Source of the DNA: Tieghemiomyces parasiticus
Taxonomy: Eukaryota > Kickxellomycota > Dimargaritomycetes > Dimargaritales > Dimargaritaceae
Direction of reading: 5' to 3'
DNA length: 64,000 nucleotides
Assembly (NCBI GenBank): GCA_027575765.1
Contig: JANBPT010000098.1
Coordinates: 1 to 64,000, forward strand
Positions 21,801-34,207 of the stretch are shown here, piece by piece. Within the stretch, counting starts at the first letter, position 1. The number at the start of each line of letters is the position of its first letter. The position numbers were made by a program, and so were the translations under genes. A model generated the notes under the pieces. That model saw only the letters and a list, made by a program, of their open reading frames with translations, had not been told where the DNA came from and searched no databases.

Positions 21801-23208
21801 GAATTCGGATCCCCCCGCCACAATACGAGGTGGAAGAAGCTGGCATCGTTTTCCTTTGGGGAGGGGCTCAGAATCGGCCGTGACCCAACGGTGGACGCGG
21901 AAGGTTATGCCACTGGTGAAAGTCGCAAAGAAAATAGTCGCCAAGGGCCGGGCCCAGGGCCGATGTAAAGGCTTACATCAGGCCGAATTAACTACGACCC
22001 ACCAATGCCCTTGGCCAGCACAGTACGGCCGTGTGTGCACGTGTGGGAGAGCGGAAGGGGGCGTTCCTGCTTTCCACGACGCAAGTCCTCATCTTATGCT
22101 TCCGGCGCTAGCTGGTTTAAGGTTGTGGGAGAGTGGTGTGGACGGCACTAAAGCGGACGAACGAGAGGAGGGGAGGCGACGACCAGGCCGGCTGAAGCGC
22201 GCCGATCTGGACGTGCTGGTGGGTGGTCACCTCACATTGCGCCACCCCCGCCGGGCATACCGCCGCCTGCCATGTGCTGTGCCTTCCTGTCGTATCGCGA
22301 CCGTATCGGATGGTTCGAGGTTCTGGGCGCTGATAGCGAGAGCTACGGGTCGTCTGCGCAGTCAGGCCTGCCCCGCGGTGCTTGGGCGTGCATGTGTACG
22401 ACCCCATCGCACCCGTATGGGCGATAGCCACCTCCCTCCTCCCGCCTGCCTGCTCCATACACTCCACCGTATGGCCCTGGCCCTGCCGTCGAAAAGCAGC
22501 CTAGCTGTCGCCACCCAGGAACCTGGCCAGAGTGTGGTCGCGCGACCTGTGCCATCACCTTTTTCTGCGGGGGGTGGTTCCCACCCTCGCTCGCCCTTTA
22601 TTCGGCCACTTTCTCGACTGCCCCGTGGCATCGCCTCCTCCCCGCCTCAACCCCCTCCGCCCCAGTTATCCCGCGCATACACCGGACCTGACAATGTTGT
22701 TTACCTGTCCGTCCCCACCCCTCGACTACTTCCCCGCACTCCTCGCCCCACTTTCCCTTCCTCTACGGCTCTTCCCTCCTTTACTCTATCTGCGTACTCA
22801 GCTCCCCGACCTGGCCCCCGGCTTGCTGTGGCATTACATGTTTCCTTCGGCCTAATCTATCTTCGAATCCCTGCTCTCGTTACGCTATTGCTTTCACGTC
22901 ACCTGCTTTTTTTCACTTCCAACCCCTAACTCCGATTAGAACTCCGCCGCGGCCCGCCGGCTTCTTCCGTATTATCCTCGCCGCTTTGCCAGGACCCCAG
23001 CCCCCATCTTGCAGTAGTCACCGTTCGGCCTGTCTAGCACCTCCCGCTTCCCATTGCATCCCACTCCAACACGCCCCGTCCCCACCACCCCTCGCGCGCT
23101 CGACCTCCGTCCGGTTCAGCCCACGCTCCTGTATTCCCGCACCACGCCGGATCCTATCGCCCACGCCAATCACACCGCCTCACTAGACTCTCCCGCCCTT
23201 CTCACTTG
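18810..23208. other. Long intergenic region, no gene recognised
   Basis: 4.4 kb between the divergent LPMO-like and RBMS-like genes. It contains a candidate TATA box (19059-19066), a tRNA-like remnant (19605-19646, minus) and G/C runs (about 19147, 19924). From about 22400 it becomes strongly pyrimidine-rich on the plus strand up to the RBMS-like start. A long open frame (21799-22929) sits in that skewed DNA but reads as low-complexity Pro/Arg/Ser sequence, so I do not call it. Confidence 0.55.
19059..19066 (-). promoter_or_regulatory. Candidate TATA box of the LPMO-like gene
   Basis: TATAAATA on the minus strand, 250 bp upstream of the chosen ATG at 18809. Between it and the gene lies a short GA and GGT/GAT microsatellite (about 19000-19032). 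Confidence 0.35.
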
Positions 23209-25316
23209 ATGGCCGATCCCACACGCGCCCCGGGCTACCCGGAGGAGGCGTCGTCGACCCCGGGCGCCAGCGGATCCCCGCTGTATCCGTCTACTCTCCT
23301 GCCGGCGCACCCGGTCGCCGCACCATATGGCTACTACCCTGGCCTCGGCGGCTCGGCCCACCAGCCCACCGCCGCCTCCCCGCCCCTCTCTCCCTACGGC
23401 TCGCCCGGCCCTGCTAGTCCCTACCTAGCCCATAGCCCGCACCCCGGGGCCACCAGCCCGCCGTTCCAGTCACCGCCCACGTCGCCATTCTACTACTACA
23501 GCCACTTTGTGCATAGCCTCGACCCGCGCCAGTCGGCCGTATCGCCTTCCTCCGTCCTGACCAGCCCCGGCGTGTCGGCCACCTCCCCACGCGGCGGCAT
23601 GCCCCTGTCGCCGTCCTTTCCAACCAACCTGCTGATGTCTGGTGGCCGGATGTACCCAATGCCGCCTGCGTTGTCACCCGGTCGCCCCGGGGAGGCCGCA
23701 GACCGTGGCGCCGGTTTGGAAAGTCTGCGCGACAACACCAACGTGTACATCCGCAACCTTCCCCATGATATGACCGACGATGGCCTCAATTGCATGTGTG
23801 CCACATACGGCAAGATCACCTCGTCCAAAGCTATTCTGGACGACGTTACGCAGGCCTGTAAAGGCTTCGGCTTCGTCATGTACGAGTCCATCGAGGAAAC
23901 CAACTACGCCATCACCAAGCTGAACGAGGCTGGCTACCAGGCCTCCCTGGCCAAGGTAAGCCTTAACCATGCTATTCAGCTTACACGGGTGTCTATTTGA
24001 AGTGTCACCGGGATCCTAATTTGGTCGCTTTGGATCCGGCGGAGCTTGAAAAGTACGGTGTAGCGTCTTACCGGGCACAATCCGGCGGTCTCGTCAAGTG
24101 GTGTGCAGCAGGCGGTCTGCGCAGCCGCCTTCCTCAGCCAACCTTTCCGCATGCTACAGCGTCTCTATGATGGATCATGGCTCACTTGATTCAAAGCCCC
24201 GTTGCCCCCCCATCTCCGCTCTGAGAAGTAGGGGCAACGATCCCGCACCAACGGTATTTCCGCGTTCTTACCTTACAACCTGCCAACTATTCCCAATGCC
24301 GTTCACGCCTCCTTTTTACAGGACTCCTTCAAAACCCGCCTCAAGAACATGCAGGACCGTAGCTCAACCAACGTGTACCTCTCCAACTTGCCCCTTAATA
24401 TGACCGAGAAGGTAAGTCAACATTGTAGCTATCCCGCTATTCAGGCGTATGCGCCCCGCCGTCATTCACACGGATGGGCCTGCTGAGACTAGACTGTCGA
24501 TCGCCCCCCCGGCCTCCGCCAGCACACAGTCTGACTTAGTTTGTGATTTGAACTCTCCCGATGATGCCATTTTTCCTGGTTTAGGACCTCGTCACGCTGT
24601 TCGCCGACTACAAGGTCGTCTCACCACGTATCCTCCGCAACAACGAAGAGAATGCCAGCCGGGGCGTGGGGTTTGTACGTCTGGCCGACCGGGAATCGGC
24701 CGTTGATCTGATCCAAAAGTTCAACGGCAAAACCCTTCCAGGTGGCACCGCCCCACTACAGATCCGGTTCGCCGACTCGGCGGCCCAAAAGAAACTCAAG
24801 AGCCAGTCAGGCCGGCGTCGCTCCTCTCGCTCCAAGGAGGGCGAGTCGTCCCGATCCAGCCGAGATCCCGGGGTGCGCCTGGGCGACCCGACGGCCGGAG
24901 TGTCCGCTTCCTCCTCCTCGGCGGCGGCGGCTGGTAGCATGTCCCCCGTCTACTACCACCCGGGGGTCGCTCATCCCAGCGGCCTGGTTGCCGCCATGGT
25001 GCCCCCTCACATGTATGCCGGTCATCAGGCCTTCCCGCACTTCCCGGTGGCTGCCATGTATTCGGGACTGGCCGTCAGCCCTCATTACCAGCCCAGCATC
25101 GACCAGCTGACCAGCGGCATGGGTCAACACCCCCACCACCATCCCCACCTCGCCTCACAGCGTGATGGCCGGGAAGCCATGGGTCACATGGCGCCCGGCG
25201 GCCACCACGGCAGCGAGGCCCCGCACTCGCGCGCTGGCCCAGACGCCCGACCGAGCCGCAATGCATCCACCGACGAACAGCTCAGCCACCTCGCCGAGAG
25301 CAAGCTGTCACTCTAG
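23209..25316 (+). CDS. RBMS-like RNA-binding protein with two RRMs, three exons
   Basis: CDS = 23209-23955, 24322-24411 and 24585-25316, giving 522 residues. The N-terminal 175 residues are Pro/Ser/Ala/Tyr-rich and disordered. RRM1 has RNP2 VYIRNL and RNP1 KGFGFVMY. It is followed by LNEAGYQASLAKDSFKTRL, the linker typical of the RBMS/MSSP family, then RRM2 with RNP2 VYLSNL and RNP1 RGVGFVRL (NASRGVGFVRLADRESA). The C-terminus is His/Met/Pro/Ser-rich. The middle exon is 90 nt and contains the RNP2 of RRM2; donors are GTAAGC and GTAAGT. Family members bind AU-rich single-stranded RNA or DNA and regulate mRNA. The ATG at 23209 is the first in its frame, preceded by a pyrimidine-rich leader. The target RNA is unknown. 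Confidence 0.93.
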
Positions 25317-27154
25317 AGCGCCTGTCCCCTGGCTTGTCCATGGGGTGGGATTCAGCCCGCCTTCATTTTCCCCTCACGCGCTCACTGCTTTCCTTACATC
25401 TTGATCCACCTGGCTCGGCTTTTCACCGTAGCCCTGCGTGGCCTCGTCTTCCATGGTCACCGCTCTTTCCACCTTATTTTGTTCCGCCCTTCTTCTCTGC
25501 CCCCCCATCTTTCCCTTTAGACGAAACCCTTCCTCATTCGTTCACGCACCACCTGACAGCTAGGCCGCCCGCGTAACCCACTCCGCTGCACTTCATCCTG
25601 ACCGTGCCTAGCACCCTTTCAACCCCGCTTCCATAGCCCCCGCACCGCGATGAATTCAAATTGATTATCTCCCGTTGTGGGCCGCTCAGCGGTCCGTTTC
25701 GCTGACGTCCTGCCCGTCCGCTTCCTCGCCATTGCCTGCATTATTCGACTCGTCCGGCACCCTCATTTGCTGGTGCAAGTCGGAACCTCCTCCCCTCCAT
25801 ACCGCCCACTTCGGTCGGCCTTCAATCTCGCCCAGTGACCGTACATGATACGCTAGGGCCGCTAGCCTTTTCGCCCCATTCTCTGCTCGCCCGCGGCCTC
25901 TGGTATGCCAGCCAGCCGCCCCTTCGTTCATCCGTTTCCGCCCCAATCCCTCTCCGCCTTCTGCAACTGTCCTTTTACCACCACCACTGCCGCCCTTGCA
26001 AACTTATCGTTCTTTCATAACTTCACCCCCTGCTATACTTCACCTGGATCCCAATTCTCGCCCACCTACTGTTTTATCCGCTTTACCACTCTTTTTCTTC
26101 TACGTTTACCTTAAATCGCCCAAGTCTTCTCACCGGCCCTCGCACCGCTTGCCCGTCCCTATTAAACGGTCTTTTTACATCGCCTCAGCGCTGTGGCAGT
26201 AATATACTAGTGACTTGTAGAGTGCATCGGATCACCGTCCGTCTCCTGCGGTGACAGGGGGAGTGGAGGCCGCCGAGCCCTGACCGATCCGGTCCCGCTT
26301 TCATGTGCCAAAGTGACGGCTCCGACCTTTCTCCGCCTCGATGGGATTTGTCGGACCCACCGTGCCACCTGCTTCCTCACCATGGTTTCTTTTCACAAGG
26401 CAGCCAACCCCGTTCGCCAGTCGCTCGCCGAAGTGACATGCCTTTGTATAAAAGCCGGTGGCTTTGCCTTGCCCACGGCGTAACGGCTTCTTTATGCATT
26501 GGCTTCAGCAGCTTTTTTACCGTAGCTTTCCACTGTTCTCCTCGACTATACTCCTGCCAACTCTCCGCATGCCCCTACTACATGGCATTCCGCACCAGCC
26601 ACTACCGACCGCCCCCGTAACGCTTGACGCATAGCAGTCCTTAAAGCAGCCATTATTGTACTGGCTGATAGCCTGCCACCGCGGCCGTCAGCTCTCCCTC
26701 CCACCCCCCACCCCCACGGCTCTTCTAGTGCCGTCACGTGAACCGGCCACCCTACATACCCAGTCTTTCATTTCCCCACCACCCCCACTCGTCAGGCTCG
26801 AGCGACCCGGAGCAGTGCGGACGTCCCCCTGCAGCCCGTATCACCCATCCCCCGAGTAAGCCAACCCGCACAGCCCCCCATTGCGGTTGACGTTAGGTGG
26901 GCAGTCCCGTTATTGCCCTGTCCGCTGATTCGTCACCACCTAGTGTCACTGCCCTCACCCGGTATCGGCCGTCGTGACCCACTGACGGTCACCCAACACC
27001 ACCCCTTGCGACCATTCCCCTCACGATCCCACTCACTTCCCCTAGTCTGCACCCCGTGCCCCACCATCCCTGCCCAGCCCTCCCGCACGCCGCGCCCCCC
27101 CCACCACACTCCCCTATCCGTATAACAGTCTCACCATACCCTGCCGCCCTTGTC
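25317..27154. other. Intergenic, strongly pyrimidine-rich on the plus strand
   Basis: 1.84 kb holding the 3' end of the RBMS-like gene and the promoter/leader of the aminotransferase. C and T dominate the plus strand over most of its length. No gene recognised; the apparent open frames are low-complexity Pro/Ser/Leu/His sequence. Confidence 0.6.
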
Positions 27155-29237
27155 ATGGCGTCGTCTTCCTCCTCTCCTCTTGCACGTCTTCGCCTCGTTA
27201 AGCAGCATCTCCAACCTTCCTCTTCCGACATGGCCCAAGGTAAGCCACGCGTGGCCCGTCTCGCTCACCCAGGCGACATAACCGGTCGTTTTGTCTTGCT
27301 CGAATCAGAGAGCGCACCCGCCAACCCCGTCAGGGCGGAGCGTCGCTACCACCAAGCCCAACAAGAAGACCAGGTTTCCCTTGGTATCACTCTAGGGGAG
27401 CGCTTATTGCTTTGCCCAGGAACTCCAACAGCTCACCCGCCCATTCCCTCAACGCTTCGTTTCACATCCCCCCTCCCGCCCACACCAACCTCTCGCAACA
27501 ACCCCTCCCCCAGCTTCCCGTTTCGCCGAGGTTCCCCTCGCCCCGCCCGACGCTATCCTCAACCTCTCGACGCTGTACAAGGCCGACACCTCCGCGAAGA
27601 AGGTCGACCTTGGCGTCGGGGCCTACCGTGATAACGACGGCAAGCCCTGGGTCCTACCCGTGGTCCGCAAGGTAGGCCCACTAGTCCCGTGTTAAGTGGC
27701 CACCAGTGTCGTACCGGTCGCGGTATTTTCGCTGTCGCTCCGCCCCTTATTGCCCACCGATACATCCACTCTAACTACGTCCACGACCCCCAATACCTTC
27801 CCCTACCAATCCCGCCCTCGCCCACCTTTGTTCGCCTAGGCCGAGACGGCCATCTACGAGTCCCAGGTCGAGCACGAATACCTGCCCATCTCCGGTCTAA
27901 AGTCTTTCACCGACGCCGCCGCTACTCTGATCCTGGGTGGTGATAGTGTCGCCATTAAGGAGAATCGCGTAAGTGCACCCATTCTCATTGTTTTCGTTGG
28001 CTTTTATGCCCGGTCGTTTTGCCTTCCTACCGCAATACGGGGGGGGGAACAACGGTCGGCCGACTCCATCGTTAGTCCCGCCATAGCCTCTAGTACGTAC
28101 CTTCGCCACCCGTCCTGACCCCACCCTACACCGACACCCCCCTCCCTTACCTATGCACAGGTGACCAGCTTCCAGTCTATTTCAGGCACGGGCGCGCTTT
28201 GCTTGGGCGCCAACTTCCTGAAGCACTTTCTCCCCCAGGGCACCATTGTGCTGCTCTCCAACCCGACCTGGGCCAACCACAAGAACATCTTCAACACCGC
28301 CGGGCTCGAGGCCCATGAGTATGTGTATTATAACCCTGCCACCCTTGGCCTCAACCTTGAAGGTATGCTGGCCTCCCTCCGTGAGGCCCCCAACGGCTCC
28401 GTGGTGGTACTGCACGCCTGCGCCCACAACCCCACGGGAGTTGACCCCACTCAGGACCAGTGGAAACAGATCGCCGACGTGATGCAGGTAAGTTGGGAAC
28501 AAAATTTCCATCATTTCAGAGCCCGCCCTCTTTCTAAACCATCGGAAACCATGGGCATTGCACCTAGCCCCTCCTTTCTGCTGATCGCTGTCTGTCCCCT
28601 GGCCTCCTCCCCTCACCCACCCCCCATTATTGCTGGCTAGACCAAGAACCACTTCCCCTTCTTCGATTGCGCCTACCAGGGCTTCGCCAGTGGCGACCTG
28701 GACCGCGACGCGTTTGCCATCCGTTACTTCATTGAGCGTGGGTTCGAGTGCTCGGTGGCCCAGTCCTTTGCCAAGAACCTAGGACTGTACGGTGAGCGCG
28801 TGGGCTGCTACCATGTTGTCTCGCGCACCAGTGAGATCACCGACAAGGTGCGCAGCCAGATCGCCCGCGTCTCGCGCGCCATCATCTCCAACCCGCCGCT
28901 GTATGGTGCCCGCGTGGCCAGCCAGGTTCTTAACGACCCGCAGCTGCTGGCCGAGTGGAAGGAGTCGCTGCGCGCCATGTCAGGACGGATCATCGAGATG
29001 CGTGCCCAGCTGCGCCAGCGGCTGGTCGAGCTCCAGACCCCGGGTAACTGGGACCACATTGTGAACCAAATTGGCATGTTCTCCTTCACCGGTCTCAAGC
29101 TCGCCCAAGTCGAGGCCATCAAGTCCAAGCATCACATCTACATGACTGGTAATGGTCGTATCTCCATGGCTGGCCTGTCCACCCGCAACATTGACCACGT
29201 AGCCCAGGCTATCGACGACGTCGTGCGCAACCACTAG
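27155..29237 (+). CDS. AAT2: Aspartate aminotransferase (cytosolic type), five exons, two possible starts
   Basis: CDS exons end/start at 27239/27514, 27671/27840, 27968/28161 and 28487/28641. From the ATG at 27230 the protein is 406 residues (MAQASRFAEVPLAPPDAIL), aligning end to end with cytosolic GOT1/Aat2. From the in-frame ATG at 27155 it gains 25 residues (MASSSSSPLARLRLVKQHLQ) that look like a weak mitochondrial presequence. Family motifs: VDLGVGAYRDNDGKPWVLP, LSNPTWANHKNIF, LHACAHNPTGVDPT, FDCAYQGFASGDLD and the PLP-binding Lys in SFAKNLGLYGERVG. The enzyme interconverts aspartate and 2-oxoglutarate with oxaloacetate and glutamate. Introns are bounded by GTAAGC, GTAGGC and GTAAGT donors and AG acceptors, all in frame. 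Which start is used, or both, is open. Confidence 0.95.
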
Positions 29238-29554
29238 CGCCCTCCCCCAGCTACATTAATTGGGCCCCTCCACATCCTGCACCGTCTTTGTGCCTGTCGT
29301 CCGCGCACACTATGCAAACCTTTTTCTTATTAATTTACAGGGCTCATAAATCACGAGTTGAAAATCTGCACCCCTCCCCCACACACACACTTCTGCTGAT
29401 CACAATGGCTTCTGACCACCCTGCCAGACCAGGGTGGGGCCGTTGTCAACCAAGGTGGCTAGATGGTCGAATGGGGGGGGGGAGGACATAGCCACCATGG
29501 CTGACCACATCATTCTTGGTAATTTCAGGGGCTCTGACTTTATAGGGAGGTCAA
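29238..29554. other. Convergent intergenic, shared 3' region
   Basis: 317 bp between the converging aminotransferase and MLH1 stops. It contains a G run of about ten near 29471 and a short T-rich segment. No gene. Confidence 0.6.
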
Positions 29555-32500
29555 CTAGCACCGCTCAAAGATGCGGTATAGATCAGGCAGGTCAGCCAAC
29601 TGGATGGCGCAGTGGGCGTCAGCGAGTCCGACGGGGGCCACAAACCCGGCCTTAAATGCCGGGAAGAGATGGTGCTGGATGGACTCCCGGTAGCCCTGGA
29701 CCGCCTCGGTATCCCATTCGGCGTCCAGGGGATCACCATTGTTGATGGTCACCGTCTCGTCTCCCAACTCCACCAGGGGCGGTGCGGGGGCGTAGAAACG
29801 GGCCAGCTCACGGCTGAAATTACGGAAGCAGGCCTTTTCCTCGTCCCAGTTGACCGTAGTGACCAGACGGAGGAGAAACGTGGGCAGTTTAAGCAGGTTT
29901 GGCGTGTAGCCTGGGATAAGCAGCGGCAGGGAAGTGAGCTGACCGGCTTCCGTGATGGTTAGGAAGAAATACTCGTCTAGCATATCGCGCTGGTCTTCGA
30001 GTAGCCCGGCCAGGGCGTCAGCCTGGGCCGCCACATGGGCCGGGTCCGGTTCGATTTCGGCACCCACCACTTCCTCACCACCGTCCGTGGTCGGTGGTAG
30101 CAAGTTATCGCGGAGGGCCACAGCCAGCAGGTCACGTAGCGCGACGGGTGGGTCGAGGACGATCGATCCAAAGTTGCAAAACTGCCAGAGGGTGCGTTGG
30201 TAGAACAGTTCTTCGAGGGCCCGCACATAGTTGATCATGAAGAGACGGGTGTTGTGCTGGATGAGGGCACGCTCGTAGTCCACCAGGCCGACAAAGGTGT
30301 GGTTACGCAGGATGGTGGTCAGCTCGGTGTGTTGCCCCGCTTGTAACTCCTCGCGCAGCTCCAGGACGCTGGTCAGACGGACCTCCACCTTGGGCCGGAG
30401 GGGCCGTGTGGGAGTAGAGGCTGGGTCGGAGTGGGAGGGCACGGCCGACGCGGCCGCTAAAGGAGGCGGTACAGTAGGTTCCATAACGGCTTCGAGACTG
30501 GTCGCCGTCGTCATCGTCGTTTGAGTGAGCGGAGAGCGAGGATTGGGCCCCTGGTGATGGTTCATCGGTGCGCCAGCGGCCTGACGGGGCCCCGTATCCT
30601 GATGGGCCGTACGGGATTCGGTCTGAATGCTAGTCGTAGGTGCTAAGGCTGGCCTGGGCAGCTCGGCCGCCGGTAGAGGGGTGGTGGGTAGGAGTGGTGG
30701 ACTCACACCACTCTGAGGGCTGACTGGACCAGGCGGGTTGGCTGCTTGAGACTTAGGGTCCCGGCCGGTACCTAGGGCTGGTTTCGGCCGGGGCGACGCG
30801 GTAAATAAAAGACTCTCCAAGGTGCGCGATCGGGTATCGGTCCGCACCATCTTGTGTTCGTACGGCTTCGCGGGAGTTGCTCGAGCGACTGTTTGGTAGG
30901 GGTGACCGATTACCAGCGGATCAAAAGGTTGGCCGCAGCTACGCCTGCCTGATTAGTTTATTCCTTCCCCCCTTCCCAGCTTTGATTTTTCAGGTGCTTT
31001 ATGCCAAAGATCTTTGCGCAGCTTATCTGTCTTCCAAAAGACTTACCGGGCGGGCGGGTCGGTGGTGTCGGGCCTAGGTACACATTAATAGGCTCGTCCT
31101 TCACGGGTGCAGCCAGGAGGGACTTGGCCGAACAAAATTGTAAAATGAAAAGGGAAAGCAAGGACCTGGTGAGCAATTCGCCCACAATAGGTCAATGTTA
31201 TACTGAACCCTCTCCTTCGCCACGATCGAAAGGATCTAGAACTCGGATGCCCACGGATAGGCCCGCGACTCACCTGAACCTGGTACGTTCGTGACTCGTT
31301 GCAGTTCGCCAGCGTCGCCTGCAGCGCCTCTACCACCGCAGCAGTGATGTCTTCTTCGTGCAGGAAGTGCACCTCGCGCTTGGTGGGGTGCACATTTACA
31401 TCCACGTTCTCTGGGTTGATGGTGAGCGCCAGGTACGCAAACGGGTGGCTGCCCTTGGGCAGCATCGTGGTGTACACCCCTTCGACCGCTTTCTTAAGGG
31501 CCAGGCTGTCTACAAGGCGGTCTGTACCATGTAGGTATGGTTATAGAGATTGCGGTGCTAAATGATGGATTAGAAGTGTTCCGCGAAGACATACCCAGGC
31601 GCAAAGTCAAATCGTGCCTTCCCCTCCGCTCCTCTCGGGCCACCTACTGTTAATGAAGAGGATAAACGTAAACCGCTTGAGGCTAAAATTGGCATGGGTC
31701 ACATAGCCCTTGGCGGAGAACCCAAGGTTTTGGTCTTGGCAGATCAGTTTGAGTAGCTGACCCTTGATTGTGCTACCGTAAAGCTGGCTAATAATATCTA
31801 CGGGAGCGGCGTTGGACGCGGTATGCAAGTCGGCCGTGGCACTCCCTTGCTGCCGATACCGTAAATTGAAGAAATGGAAGGGAGAATAGGTCATTAGGCC
31901 GTTGCTGGGTCACCACCACCTGTCGTATCCAGTCCCGTAGGTAAGGACTGCAGCAGGCTTGACCCAGGCGGTCAGCTAGCTACTGGCTTGCCACCTCCGG
32001 ACCTACCTTACGGCACGAGAAGCCTACGCCGGAGTTGTGCACAGCGTACTTGCTGACCACGTCCAGGATACGGTTATATTCATCGTTAGGGTTACGCAAC
32101 GCCTGTCGGCGGAAGGGTACATTGAAAAAGAGGTCTTCAACCTGGGTTAATTTAAGCAGAGGAGGCAGTGTGGTACGTTTGAAAGATGGTTTAGTTGACA
32201 GTCGTTCTATCAAGAATTTCAGGTCGCAAATGCGAGTTCTGGTCGCGGATCAAACAAATCCCCCCCCTCCATCCTGTAGAAGCCGCTTACCGTAATCTGG
32301 GTGCCGACGTTACCCGCGCAGGGTTTAGGATCGGGGTTCGCACCCGGTTTCGCGGGGATAAGTTTGCCGTCGGCGTAACATGCCCTGGGGAAATCGAGAA
32401 CGCAGTGGAGTGGGAGTGTTCAAGCAGGTAAGCACGGTGACTTTGAGCCGGGCCATATAGTAGTACCCGTTAACGAGGTAGGTAGGTAAGCGGAGAGATA

Positions 32501-33179
32501 CCCCCATTCAGAAGCCATAATTGGCCCGTCTGTAGTCCATGTGCTTACCGGAAGGCGCAGTTCGAGTCGGCAGTTCGCGAGGTGATTGTGATGTGGGCGA
32601 TATGACTGATGCTGGCCAAGGCCTCTCCACGGAAGCCAAAGGTCTGGATGGAGCTGAGGTCTTCGAAGGTGCGAAGCTTGCTCGTGGTAAACCGCTCGCA
32701 CACAATGGCCAAATCGTCTTTCTAAACATTCCAATAACAGTGTCCGCAAGGTTCATTGCGGTACGGGCGGCATGGTTATTAGATATCATGGTTAGATAGG
32801 GCCAGCCAGCCGGCTAACCGTCCCACGTCCCAGTCGGTATAATGCTTCGGTGTAGGTTGTAGACGCGGAATAAATCACGCGCTGGGGCCTCAAATAGACA
32901 TCGAGCAGGAGCATTGGGTTGCGGCGAGTTAGGCCACATGTCGGTCGTACTTACGCGAATCCCGTGGCCTGAGTCTTGAATCTGAAGTAGCTTGAGTCCC
33001 CCGTCCTTGACAAGAATCTGAATGGTCTTGGTCCCGGCATCCAGGGAATTCTCCAGGAGTTCCTTGAGGGCGTTAGCCGGACGGAGTATAATTTCGCCGG
33101 CGGCAATACGGTTGACAACGGTCTCGTCGAGCCGGCGTATTGGCTTGGGCTTGGCGACCGAGGGCGGGGGGTCGGGCAT
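29555..33179 (-). CDS. MLH1: DNA mismatch repair protein MLH1, eight exons
   Basis: Exons (minus): 32955-33179, 32549-32721, 32291-32384, 32007-32141, 31648-31849, 31274-31521, 31047-31122 and 29555-30948. Total 2547 nt, 848 residues. GHKL ATPase motifs: [17 protein letters not shown], the catalytic Glu in [19 protein letters not shown], and FTTSKL with [11 protein letters not shown]. Further MLH1 blocks are [38 protein letters not shown] and [20 protein letters not shown]. The C-terminal domain ends in the conserved FERC. It heterodimerises with PMS1/MLH3-type partners in post-replicative repair and meiosis. The linker is longer than in human MLH1 (756 residues) and Pro/Thr-rich. The 76-nt exon 7 and the exon 8 acceptor (CTAATCAG) are the least certain; they were chosen for phase and for QSLLAAP matching the family. 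Confidence 0.93.
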
Positions 33180-33722
33180 GGCTGACACTGGCAATGTGCA
33201 ACAGGTGAGAGGTAAGTCGAGGCGGAGGTAAGCAGGGAACAGGGCAGCTGGTGCACTGAAGACTACAACGGAATTGGCAATAAGAGGCGTTGTTTAGGAT
33301 TAGTGGACCGGTGCACGTAACAGAATATTTTGAATAACTTGGTCAACAGGGCCTACCGCAGTAGGACCAGCGCAGGTATCGTGTGCCTCGAGCTAACGTG
33401 CCGTATCACCCTTACCGACCTTGGGGTTTGACACTCATGGCACGGGCCGAGATCAGGCCCAGGATGCCTAAAAAATGAACTACGAGGCCGCTGACTTGAC
33501 CACATCCATTGGCCAGGTCGCCCATTGCCCTGACGCAAAGTCTCGCTCACCCGCCACCTGTCGTCGCCTTCACCATCTACTTATACTTGGCTACGGCCCA
33601 TTCGCTTATATTCCGCTGTTAAACCTACCTTACGCATTCCTTTCCGCAGGACCTCGCCTCCCCATCACCACCCGGGCCCACTCAGCGGCGTATCAACACA
33701 GCTTCCACCACCACGATTCGCC
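33180..33722. other. Divergent promoter region of MLH1 and URM1
   Basis: 543 bp between divergent starts. The 150 bp before URM1 are pyrimidine-rich on the coding strand. No clear TATA box. Confidence 0.6.
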
Positions 33723-34207
33723 ATGGCCAACCTCACCGTCACCGTCGAGTTTAGTGGAGGCCTCGAGTCCCTGTTCCCAGGCGTCGAGCAGACCGTGACA
33801 CTCCCGACCACGAACGCCGCCGGCGCCCCGAGTACCGTCAAGGACTTGATACAGTGGCTGCGCGACAATGCCCTGAAGGAGAAACCCGAGCTCTTCGTGA
33901 GCGGCGACACAGTGTAGGTTACGTTGGGTGGTTGATGATGTGCTACGCTATGGCCCCCTCCGACTAAAACGAGAACCGCAGGGCTTTTTATAGCGTACGG
34001 CGTTCTTCTGGACCACGTATGTTTGGAAGAAGCGCACGCCCACTAACCTATCGACCCGCACGCTTACACCACCGGCTTTCACGCTACAGACGGCCCGGTA
34101 TCCTCGTGCTCATCAACGACGTCGACTGGGAACTGGAAGGTGAACTTGAATACCAGCTCCAGGCCAAAGACAACGTAGTGTTTATTTCTACACTCCACGG
34201 CGGTTAG
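33723..34207 (+). CDS. URM1: Ubiquitin-related modifier URM1, two exons
   Basis: CDS = 33723-33913 and 34090-34207, 309 nt, 102 residues (family about 100). It starts [18 protein letters not shown]. The junction restores [20 protein letters not shown], the core of the family, and the protein ends STLHGG with the essential C-terminal Gly-Gly. URM1 is a beta-grasp sulfur carrier: its C-terminus is thiocarboxylated by Uba4 and it supplies sulfur for the 2-thiolation of wobble U34 in tRNAs; it can also be conjugated to proteins. The donor is GTAGGT and the acceptor CTACAG. Acting in the cytosol on tRNA, it is the second tRNA-modification gene in the window besides SUA5. Confidence 0.97.

Noticed and set aside
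21799..22929. A 376-codon plus-strand open frame upstream of the RBMS-like gene
   Set aside because: It lies in pyrimidine-skewed DNA, changes composition along its length, shows no recognisable domain and overlaps opposite-strand frames of similar quality.
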